A stretch of 52,184 nt of DNA from an uncultured Rikenella sp. GTDB taxonomy: Bacteria > Bacteroidota > Bacteroidia > Bacteroidales > Rikenellaceae. The notes beneath the pieces are model-generated. The model had not been told where the DNA came from. It worked only from the letters and a program-made list of their open reading frames with translations, and searched no databases. The position numbers and the translations under genes are program-made. Below, in pieces: positions 1-9,167 of this stretch. Location of the stretch: NCBI GenBank assembly GCA_910577885.1, contig CAJTNK010000005.1, positions 1 to 52,184 on the forward strand. The letters run 5' to 3'. Position 1 is the first letter of the stretch, and each line of letters starts with the position of its first letter.

Positions 1-56
1 AAGTTCTTTGGGTCCCTTTCTTTCAAGAAAGGGACAGTACCCTCCGGTTGCTAAAG
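1..56. repeat. End fragment of interspersed hairpin repeat (copy 1)
   Basis: The first 45 bases are identical to 25456-25500, the end of the full repeat copy at 25.2 kb, including the terminal hairpin with arms GTCCCTTTC/GAAAGGGAC. The rest of this copy lies outside the window. A further lone copy of the terminal sequence (GGGACAG...GTAGCTAAAGAATAACC) is at 104-133, so 1-144 holds only repeat ends. It sits just downstream of the minus-strand gene ending at 145. Confidence 0.8.
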
Positions 57-144
57 ACCGTTTACACATTATCCGAAGTAGGGCGAGGGAACCGAAGATA
101 AAAGGGACAGTTTCAGCCCGTAGCTAAAGAATAACCGAACAGTA

Positions 145-1200
145 TTAAAGATTGGCGAGTAGGGTTAAGTTGGCGAGTTTGTAGAGGATTCTGGCCCCGA
201 CATTGGCATTCCATTCGCCGTCATTCGGGGTAGGTGCCACTTCGGTGAGGTCGAAGCCCACGATGCGTCGTCCCGACGCGGCGAGTCGCGCGAGCAGGTA
301 GACCGCCTCGCGGAACGAGAGTCCGCCCGGCACCGGCGTTCCCGTGCCCGGACAGAGGTCGGGCGAGAGACCGTCGATGTCGAAGCTGACGTAGACCAGC
401 TTCGGCAGTCGGTCGATGATTTCGGCGCATTGCGTCCCCCAGCCGATCCCTTCGAAGGCGTTTCGGGCCAGCGTGTGGTCGTCGTACTGGACGATCCGTC
501 CCTCCGATTCCGCCGCCAGGGAGGCTTCCGCCCCGCAGAAGTCGCGAATTCCCACCTGCACCAGTCGTTCGACCTGGGGCAGTTGGAGGGCGTTGTACAT
601 GATCGACGCGTGCGAGTAAGTGAACCCCTCGTAGGCCACCCGCAGATCCGCATGGGCGTCGATGTGGAGGATGCCGAACCGTTCGCCGCGCTTGGCCAGC
701 GCCGCCGCCACGGCCCGCATCAATCCCAATGGCGTACTGTGGTCTCCCCCGACCAGCCCCACCAGCCGACCGGCTGCCAGGAACGACGATGCCTGGTCGA
801 AAATGAGCCCGTTGAGCCGCTCCGAACCTGCATTGACCGCCTCCAAAGCCGTCGCAATCCCCGTGTCCGTCGGCTCGCCGCCCGCCTCGAGGTGAGCGAT
901 GACCCGTTCGGCCTCCGTGCGCAGCCGCTCCGAAGTTTCGGCAATCCACGGATCGACCGCCGCCGTTGCAATTCCTCGCCGCCACCCCTCCGGATAGTGA
1001 GCATCCCGCAGCTCCACTTGCGTCGATGCCGCCAAGATCGCCTCCGGCCCTTCGGCCGTGCCGCTGTTGTAGGAAACAGTCACGTCCCACGGCGCGGAAA
1101 GCAATACCAACTCTGCCTGGTCCGTCTCGAACGGCAGGCCGAAGTAGTTGCCGTTGGCCACCCCGATGTCGTCGGGCGAAAAGTTATTGTTGCCACTCAT
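145..1200 (-). CDS. Agmatinase/arginase-family ureohydrolase
   Basis: A 351-residue binuclear manganese hydrolase of the arginase/agmatinase/formimidoylglutamase superfamily. The metal-binding motifs are all present in order: GGDHS, then HIDAHADLR, then SFDIDGLSP followed by a GTGTPVPGG stretch near the C terminus. Members hydrolyse guanidino or formimino groups; in Bacteroidales this type is usually annotated agmatinase (agmatine to putrescine plus urea, polyamine synthesis), but the motifs alone do not separate agmatine from formiminoglutamate as substrate. No signal peptide is seen, so it is cytosolic. Its start lies 17 bp inside the end of cysQ, so the two are probably co-transcribed and translationally coupled. 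A repeat end follows directly downstream. Confidence 0.85.
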   Translation of the reverse strand: MSGNNNFSPDDIGVANGNYFGLPFETDQAELVLLSAPWDVTVSYNSGTAEGPEAILAASTQVELRDAHYPEGWRRGIATAAVDPWIAETSERLRTEAERVIAHLEAGGEPTDTGIATALEAVNAGSERLNGLIFDQASSFLAAGRLVGLVGGDHSTPLGLMRAVAAALAKRGERFGILHIDAHADLRVAYEGFTYSHASIMYNALQLPQVERLVQVGIRDFCGAEASLAAESEGRIVQYDDHTLARNAFEGIGWGTQCAEIIDRLPKLVYVSFDIDGLSPDLCPGTGTPVPGGLSFREAVYLLARLAASGRRIVGFDLTEVAPTPNDGEWNANVGARILYKLANLTLLANL

Positions 1201-2041
1201 AACCGCTCAGGTGTTGGGTCAGACAGATAAAAGGCGGGTTTTCGAGCGACTCTTCGTTGTAGCGCAACGCTTCGCCGCTGCCGAGTGCCGCCACCCGTAC
1301 GCCCGCTCCCCGGGCAATGGCCTCACCGGCCGCCGTGTCCCACTCCGATGTCGGTGTGGTCCGCAGGTAGCAGTCCACCGATCCCTCGGCCACGAGGCAC
1401 ATTTTCAGCGAACTGCCGTACTCCACGATTTGCACCTCTCCCGCCTGGTCGCGCAAGCGGCGGATGTGCTCCTTCACCTGTTCCGACTCGTGCGAGCGGC
1501 TCAGCGCAATGCGCAGCGGCGTATTGCGCTGAGTGGTCAGCGGCAGCCGCCGCGCCTGGCCGAACAGCTGCCCGATCGTGTACTGTGCTCCCATCTCCGG
1601 TCGTACGCCCGTCTTGCAGAACGACCCGCGATCCGGGTCGCTGAAGTAGATGGTCTCGGTGGTGGGCAGGTAGATCACGCCCAAGTACGGCCGGTTGTCG
1701 ACCATCAGGGCGATGTTGACCGTAAACTCTCCGTTCCGTTTGATGAACTCTTCGGTGCCGTCCAGCGGGTCGACGAGCCAGTAGAGGTCCCATCCGCGTC
1801 GTTCGTCGAAGTAGAGGTCGCGTCCCTCTTCCGACAGGAGCGGAATCCGGGTGGCGCTCAGGTAGTGTTGGATGAGGGTGTGTGCCTCGCGGTCGGCTAT
1901 GGTGATCGGCGTGCTGTCGGCCTTCAGACCCACGAAAAAGTCGTCGTAACGCGTGTAGATCTCCATGATCTTCGCTCCGGCCCGCAAGGCGGCGTTGTAG
2001 GCCCCGGCCAGAAAAAAGTCGGTTTGTTCTCTCTCGATCAT
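1184..2041 (-). CDS. cysQ: 3'(2'),5'-bisphosphate nucleotidase CysQ
   Basis: A 285-residue inositol-monophosphatase-fold enzyme that removes the 3'-phosphate from PAP/PAPS, by-products of sulfate assimilation and sulfotransfer. The visible motifs are those of the family: LLSEEG (metal ligand Glu), the WLVDPLDGTEEF signature (Asp ligands), and SEWDTAAGEAIA near the C terminus. The start at 2041 (MIEREQTDFF) is preferred over an upstream Met at 2104 because family homology begins there and because the candidate -7 box at 2093-2100 would lie inside the longer form. It overlaps the downstream ureohydrolase gene by 17 bp. Confidence 0.92.
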   Translation of the reverse strand: MIEREQTDFFLAGAYNAALRAGAKIMEIYTRYDDFFVGLKADSTPITIADREAHTLIQHYLSATRIPLLSEEGRDLYFDERRGWDLYWLVDPLDGTEEFIKRNGEFTVNIALMVDNRPYLGVIYLPTTETIYFSDPDRGSFCKTGVRPEMGAQYTIGQLFGQARRLPLTTQRNTPLRIALSRSHESEQVKEHIRRLRDQAGEVQIVEYGSSLKMCLVAEGSVDCYLRTTPTSEWDTAAGEAIARGAGVRVAALGSGEALRYNEESLENPPFICLTQHLSGYEWQQ

Positions 2042-2092
2042 AATCTCACGGTGTGTTAAAAAACAATTCTTCCGGATTGTCCCCCGGTTAGA

Positions 2093-2100
2093 CAAAGATA
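2093..2100 (-). promoter_or_regulatory. Bacteroidota -7 promoter element for cysQ
   Basis: The minus strand reads TATCTTTG, an exact match to the Bacteroidota sigma-ABfr -7 consensus TAnnTTTG, about 50 bp before the cysQ start. The identical octamer stands before murI (17605-17612) and tsaD (8527-8534). No convincing -33 TTTG is seen. Confidence 0.5.
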
Positions 2101-2169
2101 ACAAATCGTCGTCGGATTTCCCGTCCTCTTCCTCCGTTTTGTCGTCTTTCGGGACATCACGGCCACCGC

Positions 2170-4596
2170 TTATTCACTTCGGAGGGCTCGTACGGGGTTG
2201 GCGCGGAGGGTGAGCCATACCTGTCCGCCGACAGTGGCTAACGTTACGGCCACGACGGTCAGGGCCGGAACGGCGAACAGCCAGGGGCTGATATCCATCC
2301 GAAACGGGTAGCGGCTCAGCCAGCTGCTCATCACCGCCCAGGCCAGCGGAACGCCCACCACGACGGCCGCCGCCACGAGCCCCAGGAATTCGGACGAGAG
2401 GCTGTAGAAGAGTTCCGGGCCGGTCGCACCGAAGACCTTGCGTACCCCGAGCTCTTTGCGTCGCCGATTGGCGGCGAAGAGGGAGAGGGTCCACAGCCCC
2501 ACCAGGGCGATCGAGAGCGCCAGACCGGCAAAGAGTGCAAAAATCGTTCCGAAACGGCTCTCGACCCGGTACTGCTGGTCGTAGAAACGGTCGACGAAGA
2601 AGGCGTCGAACGGGGAGTCGGCAAACAGCCGCTCCCACCGCACTTCGGCTTGCCGTAAGAGTGCGTCGATCGGTGCGTTGGCCGCGAAACGGACCGAAAC
2701 GAACCGGCGAGGCAGCCAATCGATGGCGCTTTCGCGGATCGCCATGATCGGCGTATAGGTGTTTCCGAGTCCCTGTTGGTGGTAGTCGGCCAGGACGCCG
2801 ACGATCTCCATCGGCCGATCCTCGCGCGTCTCGACCGTCACGCGTCGTCCGATCGCCTCTTCCGGCCGGGCGAATCCCAGGGTCCGGGCGGCCGCTTCGT
2901 TGATGACCATTCGGTCTTCGTCGCCGGTGAAGGCCTCGCCGAATCCCCGGCCGGACACCAAACGCATCCCGTAGGTCTCGAGGTAGTCGTCGTCCGCCAC
3001 CAGCATCTCGTACAGGCGGTTTTGCCGTTCGGCGTCGCCGGTGAGCCGGTTGGAGAGGAAGGTGGCTACCTCCATCCCCGGTATGGCGCCCGACAGAGAG
3101 ACGCTCTCCACCCCGCCGAGCTGTCGGAGTTCGCGTTTGTAGGCCTCCATCTTGGAGTGAAGGCCGGGGGTCGAACCCGGGTAACGGATCGCAAAGAGCC
3201 GGTTGATCTCGATTCCGAGCGGTTGGCTGCGCATGTAGGCGAGCTGTCGGTGGACGGTGAAGGTCCCGGCCAGCAGGACGAGCGCGGCGGTGAATTGCAC
3301 CACCACGAGGCACTTCCGGACGCTCCCGGCCCGGCGGCTGTGGACGTATCGTCCTTTGAGCACTTCGACGGGTCGGGTGTTGGAGATGACGAACGCCGGG
3401 TAGAAACCCGACAACAGGACGCCGAGGGTGAATACCCCCGTGGCGGCGATCCAGAAGCCCGGTCGGGCGAGCATCACGAGGCCGATGGGCTGTCCGGTGA
3501 GCCGGTCGAACCACGGCGCGGCCAGCGAAACCAGTCCGCAGGCCAGCAGGAGAGCGATCCCATTGACGACGGCCGATTCGAGGATGAATTGTCCGATGAG
3601 TTGGCGTCGCGTTGCGCCCGACACTTTCCGGATACCCACCTCCCGAGCCCGCTCCAGCGATCGGGCGGTGGCCAGGTTGATGTAGTTGATCCACGCGATC
3701 GCCAGGATCGCCCACGCCACCAAAACCAGTGTATTCACACCGTTCCGGTTTCCCTTGGCTTCGCGTTCGTACTGTTTCCGAGGGGTCAGGTGCACCTCTT
3801 CGATCGGGTTCAGCACCACGCGCCAGGTTTTGTTCCGCAGCGCCTCTTCGGTTTTGTGGCTCTCGGCCAGGGCCGGGAAGGCGGCCTCCACCCGGCGAGG
3901 ATCTACGCCGGGGGCCAGGCGCACGTAGGTATAGACTTCGTGCCGGTACCAGTAGTTGTCCAACCACCGGGGCAGGGTGGACCACGAGATGAAGAAGTCG
4001 AATCGGATGTGGCTGTTCCGGGGCAACTCCTCGAGGATGCCGGTCACCTCGCACTCCAACTTGCCGCCCAGGGAGTTGAAAGTCATGATTTTCCCGATCG
4101 GGTCTTCGCCCTCCGGGAAGTACTTCGCTGCGGCGTACGGCGTGAGGACCACTTTGTTCGGCCCGGCCAGTGCGCGGTTCGGATCGCCCTCCCGCAGCCG
4201 GAACCCGAACAAGTCGAAGAAGGTCGAATCGACGGACGTAATGCCGCTCTCGCGGTACTGGCGGTCGCCGTAGCGCACGATCTGCTCCGGGTTGTTGATG
4301 TCGAACCGCACGATTCGTTCGATCCCGGGAATGGCTTGTTGCATCGCCGGGCCGTAGCCGTACGACGAGGTGGCCCAGTCGTCGGTCAACTCGTCGCCCT
4401 CGTAAAAACGGCTCTCGACGCGGTAGAGCCGATCGCCGGCCGGGTGCATCGTGTCGTAGCTGCGCTCGAACGTGACGTAGTTCAGGATCAGCAGCGCAAC
4501 GGCCATCCCTATGGCCAACGACAACAGGGTGACGAGGGTGAAGAGTCGCTGACGACCCAAATGGCGGAACGTCAGCAGCAGGTAGTTTCCGAGCAT
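2170..4596 (-). CDS. MacB/FtsX-type ABC transporter permease
   Basis: An 808-residue inner-membrane permease with the duplicated MacB-PCD plus FtsX layout common in Bacteroidales. There is one N-terminal membrane helix (LFTLVTLLSLAIGMAVALLI), a large periplasmic domain, a three-helix FtsX bundle with the conserved EVGIRKVSGATRRQLIGQF coupling segment, a second periplasmic domain, and a final FtsX bundle with ELGVRKVFGA. Such proteins work with a separate ATPase as mechanotransmitters or efflux pumps; no ATPase gene is adjacent, so the partner is unknown. The start at 4596 (MLGNYLLLTFRHLG) fits homologues; the open frame continues to 5040 but that stretch is GC-rich intergenic sequence. The fragment is not broken. 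Confidence 0.88.
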   Translation of the reverse strand: MLGNYLLLTFRHLGRQRLFTLVTLLSLAIGMAVALLILNYVTFERSYDTMHPAGDRLYRVESRFYEGDELTDDWATSSYGYGPAMQQAIPGIERIVRFDINNPEQIVRYGDRQYRESGITSVDSTFFDLFGFRLREGDPNRALAGPNKVVLTPYAAAKYFPEGEDPIGKIMTFNSLGGKLECEVTGILEELPRNSHIRFDFFISWSTLPRWLDNYWYRHEVYTYVRLAPGVDPRRVEAAFPALAESHKTEEALRNKTWRVVLNPIEEVHLTPRKQYEREAKGNRNGVNTLVLVAWAILAIAWINYINLATARSLERAREVGIRKVSGATRRQLIGQFILESAVVNGIALLLACGLVSLAAPWFDRLTGQPIGLVMLARPGFWIAATGVFTLGVLLSGFYPAFVISNTRPVEVLKGRYVHSRRAGSVRKCLVVVQFTAALVLLAGTFTVHRQLAYMRSQPLGIEINRLFAIRYPGSTPGLHSKMEAYKRELRQLGGVESVSLSGAIPGMEVATFLSNRLTGDAERQNRLYEMLVADDDYLETYGMRLVSGRGFGEAFTGDEDRMVINEAAARTLGFARPEEAIGRRVTVETREDRPMEIVGVLADYHQQGLGNTYTPIMAIRESAIDWLPRRFVSVRFAANAPIDALLRQAEVRWERLFADSPFDAFFVDRFYDQQYRVESRFGTIFALFAGLALSIALVGLWTLSLFAANRRRKELGVRKVFGATGPELFYSLSSEFLGLVAAAVVVGVPLAWAVMSSWLSRYPFRMDISPWLFAVPALTVVAVTLATVGGQVWLTLRANPVRALRSE

Positions 4597-5171
4597 TTCG
4601 GCGTGGAGTTTGGTTTGATGCTCTGATGTTGCAGCAAATTTCGTGCCTTCGGGTTTAACTTTTTGATTGTTAATTTGTTGTGAATCGCTGGCGCTGCGAA
4701 AGTGTCCAATTTTTAGACATTCACTGTCTATTCTTTTGACACGTAGTTCGCTTCTCAAGTTGGGCTGGCTTTTTTCGGATTTCGGTGGGTTTTTCTCGCC
4801 CGGAAGGGTGCCGCTCGGCACGCGAAGGCTGTTTTTTTGGGGGGGCAAATTTTTCGCCCTGCAGACCTTAGCGATGCGTAGCATCGCCGGCCCACCGCGG
4901 GCACGCGGGGCCCGCCCGGCCCGAGGGCAGTCGAAGAAGTTTGCCACCGGCAGGCCAGCAAAACACCCTGTGGGTGCGCGCCACGCCTTAGGAGGAAATA
5001 CGTTTGAATAATGTGAATTATTCAAACAGGGATTTCCCAAGGCGCGCGGTCAGAGATTGTTTTTTGAAAGACGAGGTGCCGCCATCGGGCTTTGCCGAGC
5101 TTTGGGCGGGGCCGGGTAAAAAATACTCCGCGAGTAGAAACCGGTTTTCGCCCCCCGAAAAAAGAACCGCA
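4597..5171. other. Gene-free GC-rich intergenic stretch with palindromes
   Basis: 575 bases without a credible gene. It contains a hairpin GCGATGC/GCATCGC (4871-4887), runs of G/C around 4890-4925, and a perfect inverted repeat with 11-bp arms GTTTGAATAAT/ATTATTCAAAC at 5002-5027. G-run/T-run sequence near 4833 (TTTTTTTGGGGGGG) mirrors the CCCCCCGAAAAAAG near 5150, and the motif TTTTTCTCGCCCGG recurs at the right edge of the window, so this may be a second interspersed repeat type. Confidence 0.4.
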
Positions 5172-6278
5172 CTATTTCGGAGCCTTCCGATAGAGATAGA
5201 TCCCGATGGCCGCATAGATCAGGTTCGGAAGCCAAATCGCCACCACCGGCGGCAACAGCCCCCCCTTGGCAAACTCGCCCGTGAAGCGCATCAGAACGAT
5301 GTACGTGAAACAGAGGGCAATCCCCACCCCGATGTGCAACCCTGTTCCGCCGCGCACCTTGCGCGAGGAGAGCGACACGCCGATCAGCGTCAGGACGAAA
5401 GTCGATATCGGATAAGCCCACCGCGAGTAGGCCTCGACCTGGAAAATCGGCACCATGTCCGACCCTTTGGCCTTCTGCTGGCGGATGAAGCGCAGCAGTT
5501 TCATGGAGTTCATCGTTTGTACCAGGTCCTGGGTGCGTCCGAGCTCGTTGGCCGAGAGGTTCACCGCCGTGTCCAGCGGCGTGGTGTACTTGGTCAGCGT
5601 CTCGCGCTCCCCGTCATACTCCCGGATCATGTACTTCGAGGCTCCCCAACGTCCCGTGACGGTGTCGAACCGCGCGTTTTGCGCCTCGAGCGAACTCACG
5701 ATGCTCCCCCCGTCGTACGACTCGATGGCAAAATATTCGGCCGTCTTCAGCTGCCCCTGAAACCCGCGGATGTAGACGAATGTTCCCGGTTCCAACTGCC
5801 GGTAGATGTGTGTTTCGTAGACCGACTTGTGTTTGCCCATGTATTTGGCTTCGAACGCCAGCCGCCGGGCATTGGCCTCCGGTATCAGAAACAGGTTCAG
5901 CCCCAGACTCAGCAGCGTGATTAACAGTGCCGATACGAAATAAGGCCACATCATCCGCCGGAAGCTCACGCCGCTCGACAAGATGGCGATAATCTCCGTG
6001 TTATACGCCATCTTCGAGGTGAAGAAGATCACGGCGATGAACGTAAACAAGCCGCTGAACTGGTTGACGAAGTAGGGGATGAAGTTGACGTAGTAGCCCA
6101 GCACGATTTCCGAGATCGGGGCATGTCCTTCGAGAAAGTCGTCGATTTTTTCGGCCGCGTCGAAGATCACCACGATCATGATAATCAGCCCGATGGCAAA
6201 CAGATAAGTGCCCAGGAACCGACGCATGATGTATCGGTCGATGATCTGCAGTCGGAAGTGTTTCAGGAATTTCATCAT
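5172..6278 (-). CDS. LptF/LptG-family lipopolysaccharide export permease
   Basis: A 368-residue YjgP/YjgQ permease. These form the inner-membrane LptB2FG complex that extracts LPS and hands it to LptC. Membrane helices are seen near residues 20-40 (FLGTYLFAIGLIIMIVVIF), 60-80, 100-120 and three more at the C terminus (about 280-365), flanking a central beta-jellyroll-like periplasmic region. LptF versus LptG cannot be told from this. The ATG at 6278 overlaps the tgt stop (ATGA), so the start is fixed and the pair is translationally coupled. It ends the tsaD-tgt-lpt transcription unit. Confidence 0.88.
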   Translation of the reverse strand: MMKFLKHFRLQIIDRYIMRRFLGTYLFAIGLIIMIVVIFDAAEKIDDFLEGHAPISEIVLGYYVNFIPYFVNQFSGLFTFIAVIFFTSKMAYNTEIIAILSSGVSFRRMMWPYFVSALLITLLSLGLNLFLIPEANARRLAFEAKYMGKHKSVYETHIYRQLEPGTFVYIRGFQGQLKTAEYFAIESYDGGSIVSSLEAQNARFDTVTGRWGASKYMIREYDGERETLTKYTTPLDTAVNLSANELGRTQDLVQTMNSMKLLRFIRQQKAKGSDMVPIFQVEAYSRWAYPISTFVLTLIGVSLSSRKVRGGTGLHIGVGIALCFTYIVLMRFTGEFAKGGLLPPVVAIWLPNLIYAAIGIYLYRKAPK

Positions 6279-7405
6279 AGCCTTCTGCCCAGTTTTTGGA
6301 CCATCTCGGCTTTCCAGGCCGAGAAGTCGCCCGCCTCGATCCGCCTGCGCGCCTCGCCCACCAGCCACAGGTAGAAACCCAGGTTATGCAGCGATGCGAT
6401 CTGTGCGGCCATCATCTCGCCGGCCACCGTCAGGTGGCGCAGGTAAGCCTTCGTATAAGCCGTGTCCACGAACGTATGTCCCGCCGGATCGAGCGGCGAG
6501 AAATCCTCCGCCCACTTGGCGTTCCGGATGTTGATAATCCCCTCCGAGGTGAAAAGCATGCCGTTGCGTCCGTTCCGGGTGGGCATCACGCAGTCGAACA
6601 TATCCACTCCCCGTTCGATCCCTTCGAGGATGTTGATCGGTGTCCCGACTCCCATCAGATACCGCGGCCGATCTTGCGGCAAAATCTCGTTCACCACTTC
6701 GATCATCCGGTACATCACCGGCGCCGGTTCGCCCACCGCCAGCCCGCCGATGGCATAGCCGTCCGCATCGAACCCCCGCACGAACTCGGCCGACTGCCGC
6801 CTCAGGTCTTCGTACGTACACCCTTGCACGATCGGAAACAGCGACTGGTGGTGTCCGTACGGACATTCCGTCTTCCGGTATCGGTCGAAACACCGTTCCA
6901 GCCACCGCGACGTCCGCGCCCACGACTTCGCGGCATAGTCGTACTCCGCCGTCCCCGGCGGACACTCGTCGAAGGCCATCATGATATCCGCTCCGATCAG
7001 CCGCTGCGTGTCGATCACGTTTTCCGGCGTGAACAGGTGCCGCGAGCCGTCGATATGCGACTGGAACCGACACCCCTCCTCCGTGAGCTTCCGGATCCCG
7101 GTGAGCGAGAAGACCTGAAACCCGCCGCTATCGGTCAGAATAGGCCGCTCCCAACCGGCAAACCGGTGCAATCCGCCCGCCTTATACAGCGTCTCGGTCC
7201 CCGGCCGCAGGTAGAGGTGGTAGGTATTTCCCAAAATGATCTGCGCCCCGACCTCCTCCCGCAGGTCGCGGTGAAAAACCCCTTTGACGCTCCCCACCGT
7301 CCCCACCGGCATGAAAATCGGGGTGCGGATTTCGCCGTGGTCGGTCCGAAAGGTGCCCGCCCGGGCGGCGGAGTGAGGGTCGGTATGTTCGAGGGTAAAA
7401 CGCAT
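6275..7405 (-). CDS. tgt: tRNA-guanine(34) transglycosylase without zinc ligands
   Basis: A 376-residue TIM-barrel enzyme that exchanges guanine-34 for a queuine precursor in GUN-anticodon tRNAs. The catalytic aspartates are in TDSGGFQVFSL and in MFDCVMPTRNGRNG, and the flexible GGLAVGE loop is present. Where most bacterial Tgt proteins carry the zinc motif CxCxxC, this one reads AGHTFVD, so all three cysteines are gone; from memory this is a clade-wide trait of Bacteroidales Tgt. The start at 7405 (MRFTLEHT) is chosen over 7462, which would almost abut the tsaD stop and adds non-homologous residues. It overlaps the permease gene by 4 bp. Confidence 0.95.
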   Translation of the reverse strand: MRFTLEHTDPHSAARAGTFRTDHGEIRTPIFMPVGTVGSVKGVFHRDLREEVGAQIILGNTYHLYLRPGTETLYKAGGLHRFAGWERPILTDSGGFQVFSLTGIRKLTEEGCRFQSHIDGSRHLFTPENVIDTQRLIGADIMMAFDECPPGTAEYDYAAKSWARTSRWLERCFDRYRKTECPYGHHQSLFPIVQGCTYEDLRRQSAEFVRGFDADGYAIGGLAVGEPAPVMYRMIEVVNEILPQDRPRYLMGVGTPINILEGIERGVDMFDCVMPTRNGRNGMLFTSEGIINIRNAKWAEDFSPLDPAGHTFVDTAYTKAYLRHLTVAGEMMAAQIASLHNLGFYLWLVGEARRRIEAGDFSAWKAEMVQKLGRRL

Positions 7406-7463
7406 GGTTTCTTGTTGTATGTCAGGTAGATAGCGGTGGCTGGCAAGAGAGGGGCGCGCCATC

Positions 7464-8498
7464 TCAAATTCCGCCGCCGATCTTCGCCACCGGAGCCAGG
7501 TCGAGCCCCGCGAACTCCTCCCGCAGGTACTTGTAGTAGCCCGTGATGGCGATCATGGCGGCATTGTCGGTGGTCAGTTCGATGGGCGGGATATAGGTAG
7601 TCCACCCATACCTCTCCCCCGCTGCCGCAATGGCTTCGCGTAACCCCGAATTGGCCGACACGCCGCCCGCCACGGCAATCTCCGTCACGTCGTACTGCTT
7701 GGCGGCCCGGATGAGTTTGTTCATCAGGATGTCGACCACCGTGGCCTGCAGCGAAGCGCACAGGTCGGCCTGGTGTCGTTCGATGAACGCCGGGTCTTCG
7801 GCCACGCGATCCCGCAGGAAGTAGAGAAACGAGGTCTTCAGACCGCTGAAACTATAGTCGAGCCCCGGTACGGAAGGTTTGGCGAACCGAAAAGCGTGCG
7901 GATCCGCTCCCTCGCTCCGGGCCATCCGGTCGATGAGCGGTCCGCCCGGATAAGGCAGCCCCATGACCTTCGCACACTTATCGAAAGCCTCTCCCGCGGC
8001 ATCGTCGATGGTGGTGCCGACGATCTCCATGTCGAGGTAATCCCTCACCAGCACGATCTGCGAGTTCCCTCCCGACACCAGCAGGCACAGAAACGGGAAC
8101 CGCGGCTTAGGCCGTTCCGGCTGGTCCGGCAAAGTCACGAAGTGCGAGAGGATATGCCCCTGCAAGTGATTGACCTCCATCATCGGGGTATCTTGCGCGA
8201 TCGAAAATCCCTTGGCGAACGAAACCCCTACGAGCAGTGATCCGAGCAGTCCCGGTCCGCGGGTGACGGCAATCCCGTCCACCTCCTCGGGCGACACCCC
8301 GGCGCGTTTCAGTGCGAGGTCCACCACCGGCACGATATTCTGTCCGTGGGCCCTGGAGGCGAGTTCGGGAATCACACCGCCGTACTCGGCATGGACGGCT
8401 TGCGAGGCGATGACGTTCGACAGCAGCACGCCGTCGCGAAGCACGGCGGCCGACGTGTCGTCGCACGAGGATTCGATTCCGAGGATGGTGATTTCCAT
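7464..8498 (-). CDS. tsaD: tRNA t6A threonylcarbamoyltransferase subunit TsaD
   Basis: A 344-residue ASKHA-fold protein that, with TsaB and TsaE, transfers threonylcarbamoyl to A37 of ANN-decoding tRNAs. The iron/zinc-binding HxEYGGVIPELASRAH motif lies near residue 38, followed by HLQGHILSHF and LLVSGGNSQ (nucleotide phosphate loop), and AVAGGVSANSGLR near the C terminus. Length is normal for the family. It is first in a minus-strand unit with tgt (58 bp gap) and the Lpt permease. The promoter candidate lies at 8527-8534. Confidence 0.96.
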   Translation of the reverse strand: MEITILGIESSCDDTSAAVLRDGVLLSNVIASQAVHAEYGGVIPELASRAHGQNIVPVVDLALKRAGVSPEEVDGIAVTRGPGLLGSLLVGVSFAKGFSIAQDTPMMEVNHLQGHILSHFVTLPDQPERPKPRFPFLCLLVSGGNSQIVLVRDYLDMEIVGTTIDDAAGEAFDKCAKVMGLPYPGGPLIDRMARSEGADPHAFRFAKPSVPGLDYSFSGLKTSFLYFLRDRVAEDPAFIERHQADLCASLQATVVDILMNKLIRAAKQYDVTEIAVAGGVSANSGLREAIAAAGERYGWTTYIPPIELTTDNAAMIAITGYYKYLREEFAGLDLAPVAKIGGGI

Positions 8499-8526
8499 AA
8501 ACGTTCCGACCGATAGGTTAGAAAAA

Positions 8527-8586
8527 CAAAGATAATGATTTTTCGCATCGCCGGAGGCGAGGCTTGGCGCGGTTTTTGTATTTTTG
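8527..8586. promoter_or_regulatory. Divergent promoter region tsaD / NlpE-like lipoprotein
   Basis: The minus strand carries TATCTTTG at 8527-8534, 29 bp before tsaD; the plus strand carries TATTTTTG at 8579-8586, 57 bp before the lipoprotein gene. Both match TAnnTTTG. The -33 elements are not obvious. Confidence 0.45.
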
Positions 8587-8643
8587 TCTCTCGGCGCGGC
8601 GCCGCCTACGACCTATTTACTTTAACTGCTTTATCCAAAAACG

Positions 8644-9090
8644 ATGAAAAATCTACTCTTTTATGCTCTCCTGGCCGCGGTGGCGATGACGGTCATCGCC
8701 TCGGCCTGCACCACCTCCCGGAACAAGGCCGACGAAACGGTATGGCGTTATGTCGGGACACTGCCGGCGGCCGATTGTCCGGGGATTCTCTACGACCTCA
8801 CCCTTTGCGGGCTGTCGGCCGATTCCATGGCCGGAACGTTTGCCCTCTCGACCACTTACCTCGAAGCGGAAAACGGAAAGGACGTGCGTTTCGACTCCGA
8901 AGGCCGCTGGGAAATGCTGCAAGGGATTCCGGGCGATTCCACCGCTCTGTTCTATCGCTTGGTGGAGACCGGAAAGGGGTTCGATACGACCAACTTTCTC
9001 TACCTGGGCGACAGCGTGATGCTGCTCGGAGCAGGCCTCCAACGGCCGCAGTCCGCGTTGAACTATACGCTCATACGGGTGACGGAGTAG
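8644..9090 (+). CDS. NlpE-like (copper resistance N-terminal domain) lipoprotein
   Basis: A 148-residue exported lipoprotein. The signal peptide ends in a lipobox VIASAC, so Cys21 is the lipidated residue. The mature part starts with the NlpE N-terminal-domain pattern WRYVGTLPAADCPGILYDLTL; the usual CxxC of NlpE (PCADC) has lost its first cysteine here. NlpE senses envelope or surface stress through CpxA in enterobacteria, but Bacteroidota lack an obvious Cpx partner, so the role is unknown. It is the only plus-strand gene in the first 26 kb and is monocistronic. Confidence 0.75.
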   Translation: MKNLLFYALLAAVAMTVIASACTTSRNKADETVWRYVGTLPAADCPGILYDLTLCGLSADSMAGTFALSTTYLEAENGKDVRFDSEGRWEMLQGIPGDSTALFYRLVETGKGFDTTNFLYLGDSVMLLGAGLQRPQSALNYTLIRVTE

Positions 9091-9167
9091 TCGCGCCGAT
9101 TTCGGGTTTCGCCGCAGTCGCGCCCGCTTTTGTGCGGCGAGGCTGCGGCACTGTTGTGCGCCGAGGT

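Noticed and set aside
4597..5040. N-terminal extension of the ABC permease
   Set aside because: The added residues are Pro/Arg/Gly-rich without similarity, whereas MLGNYLLLTFRHLG at 4596 is the usual start of the family.
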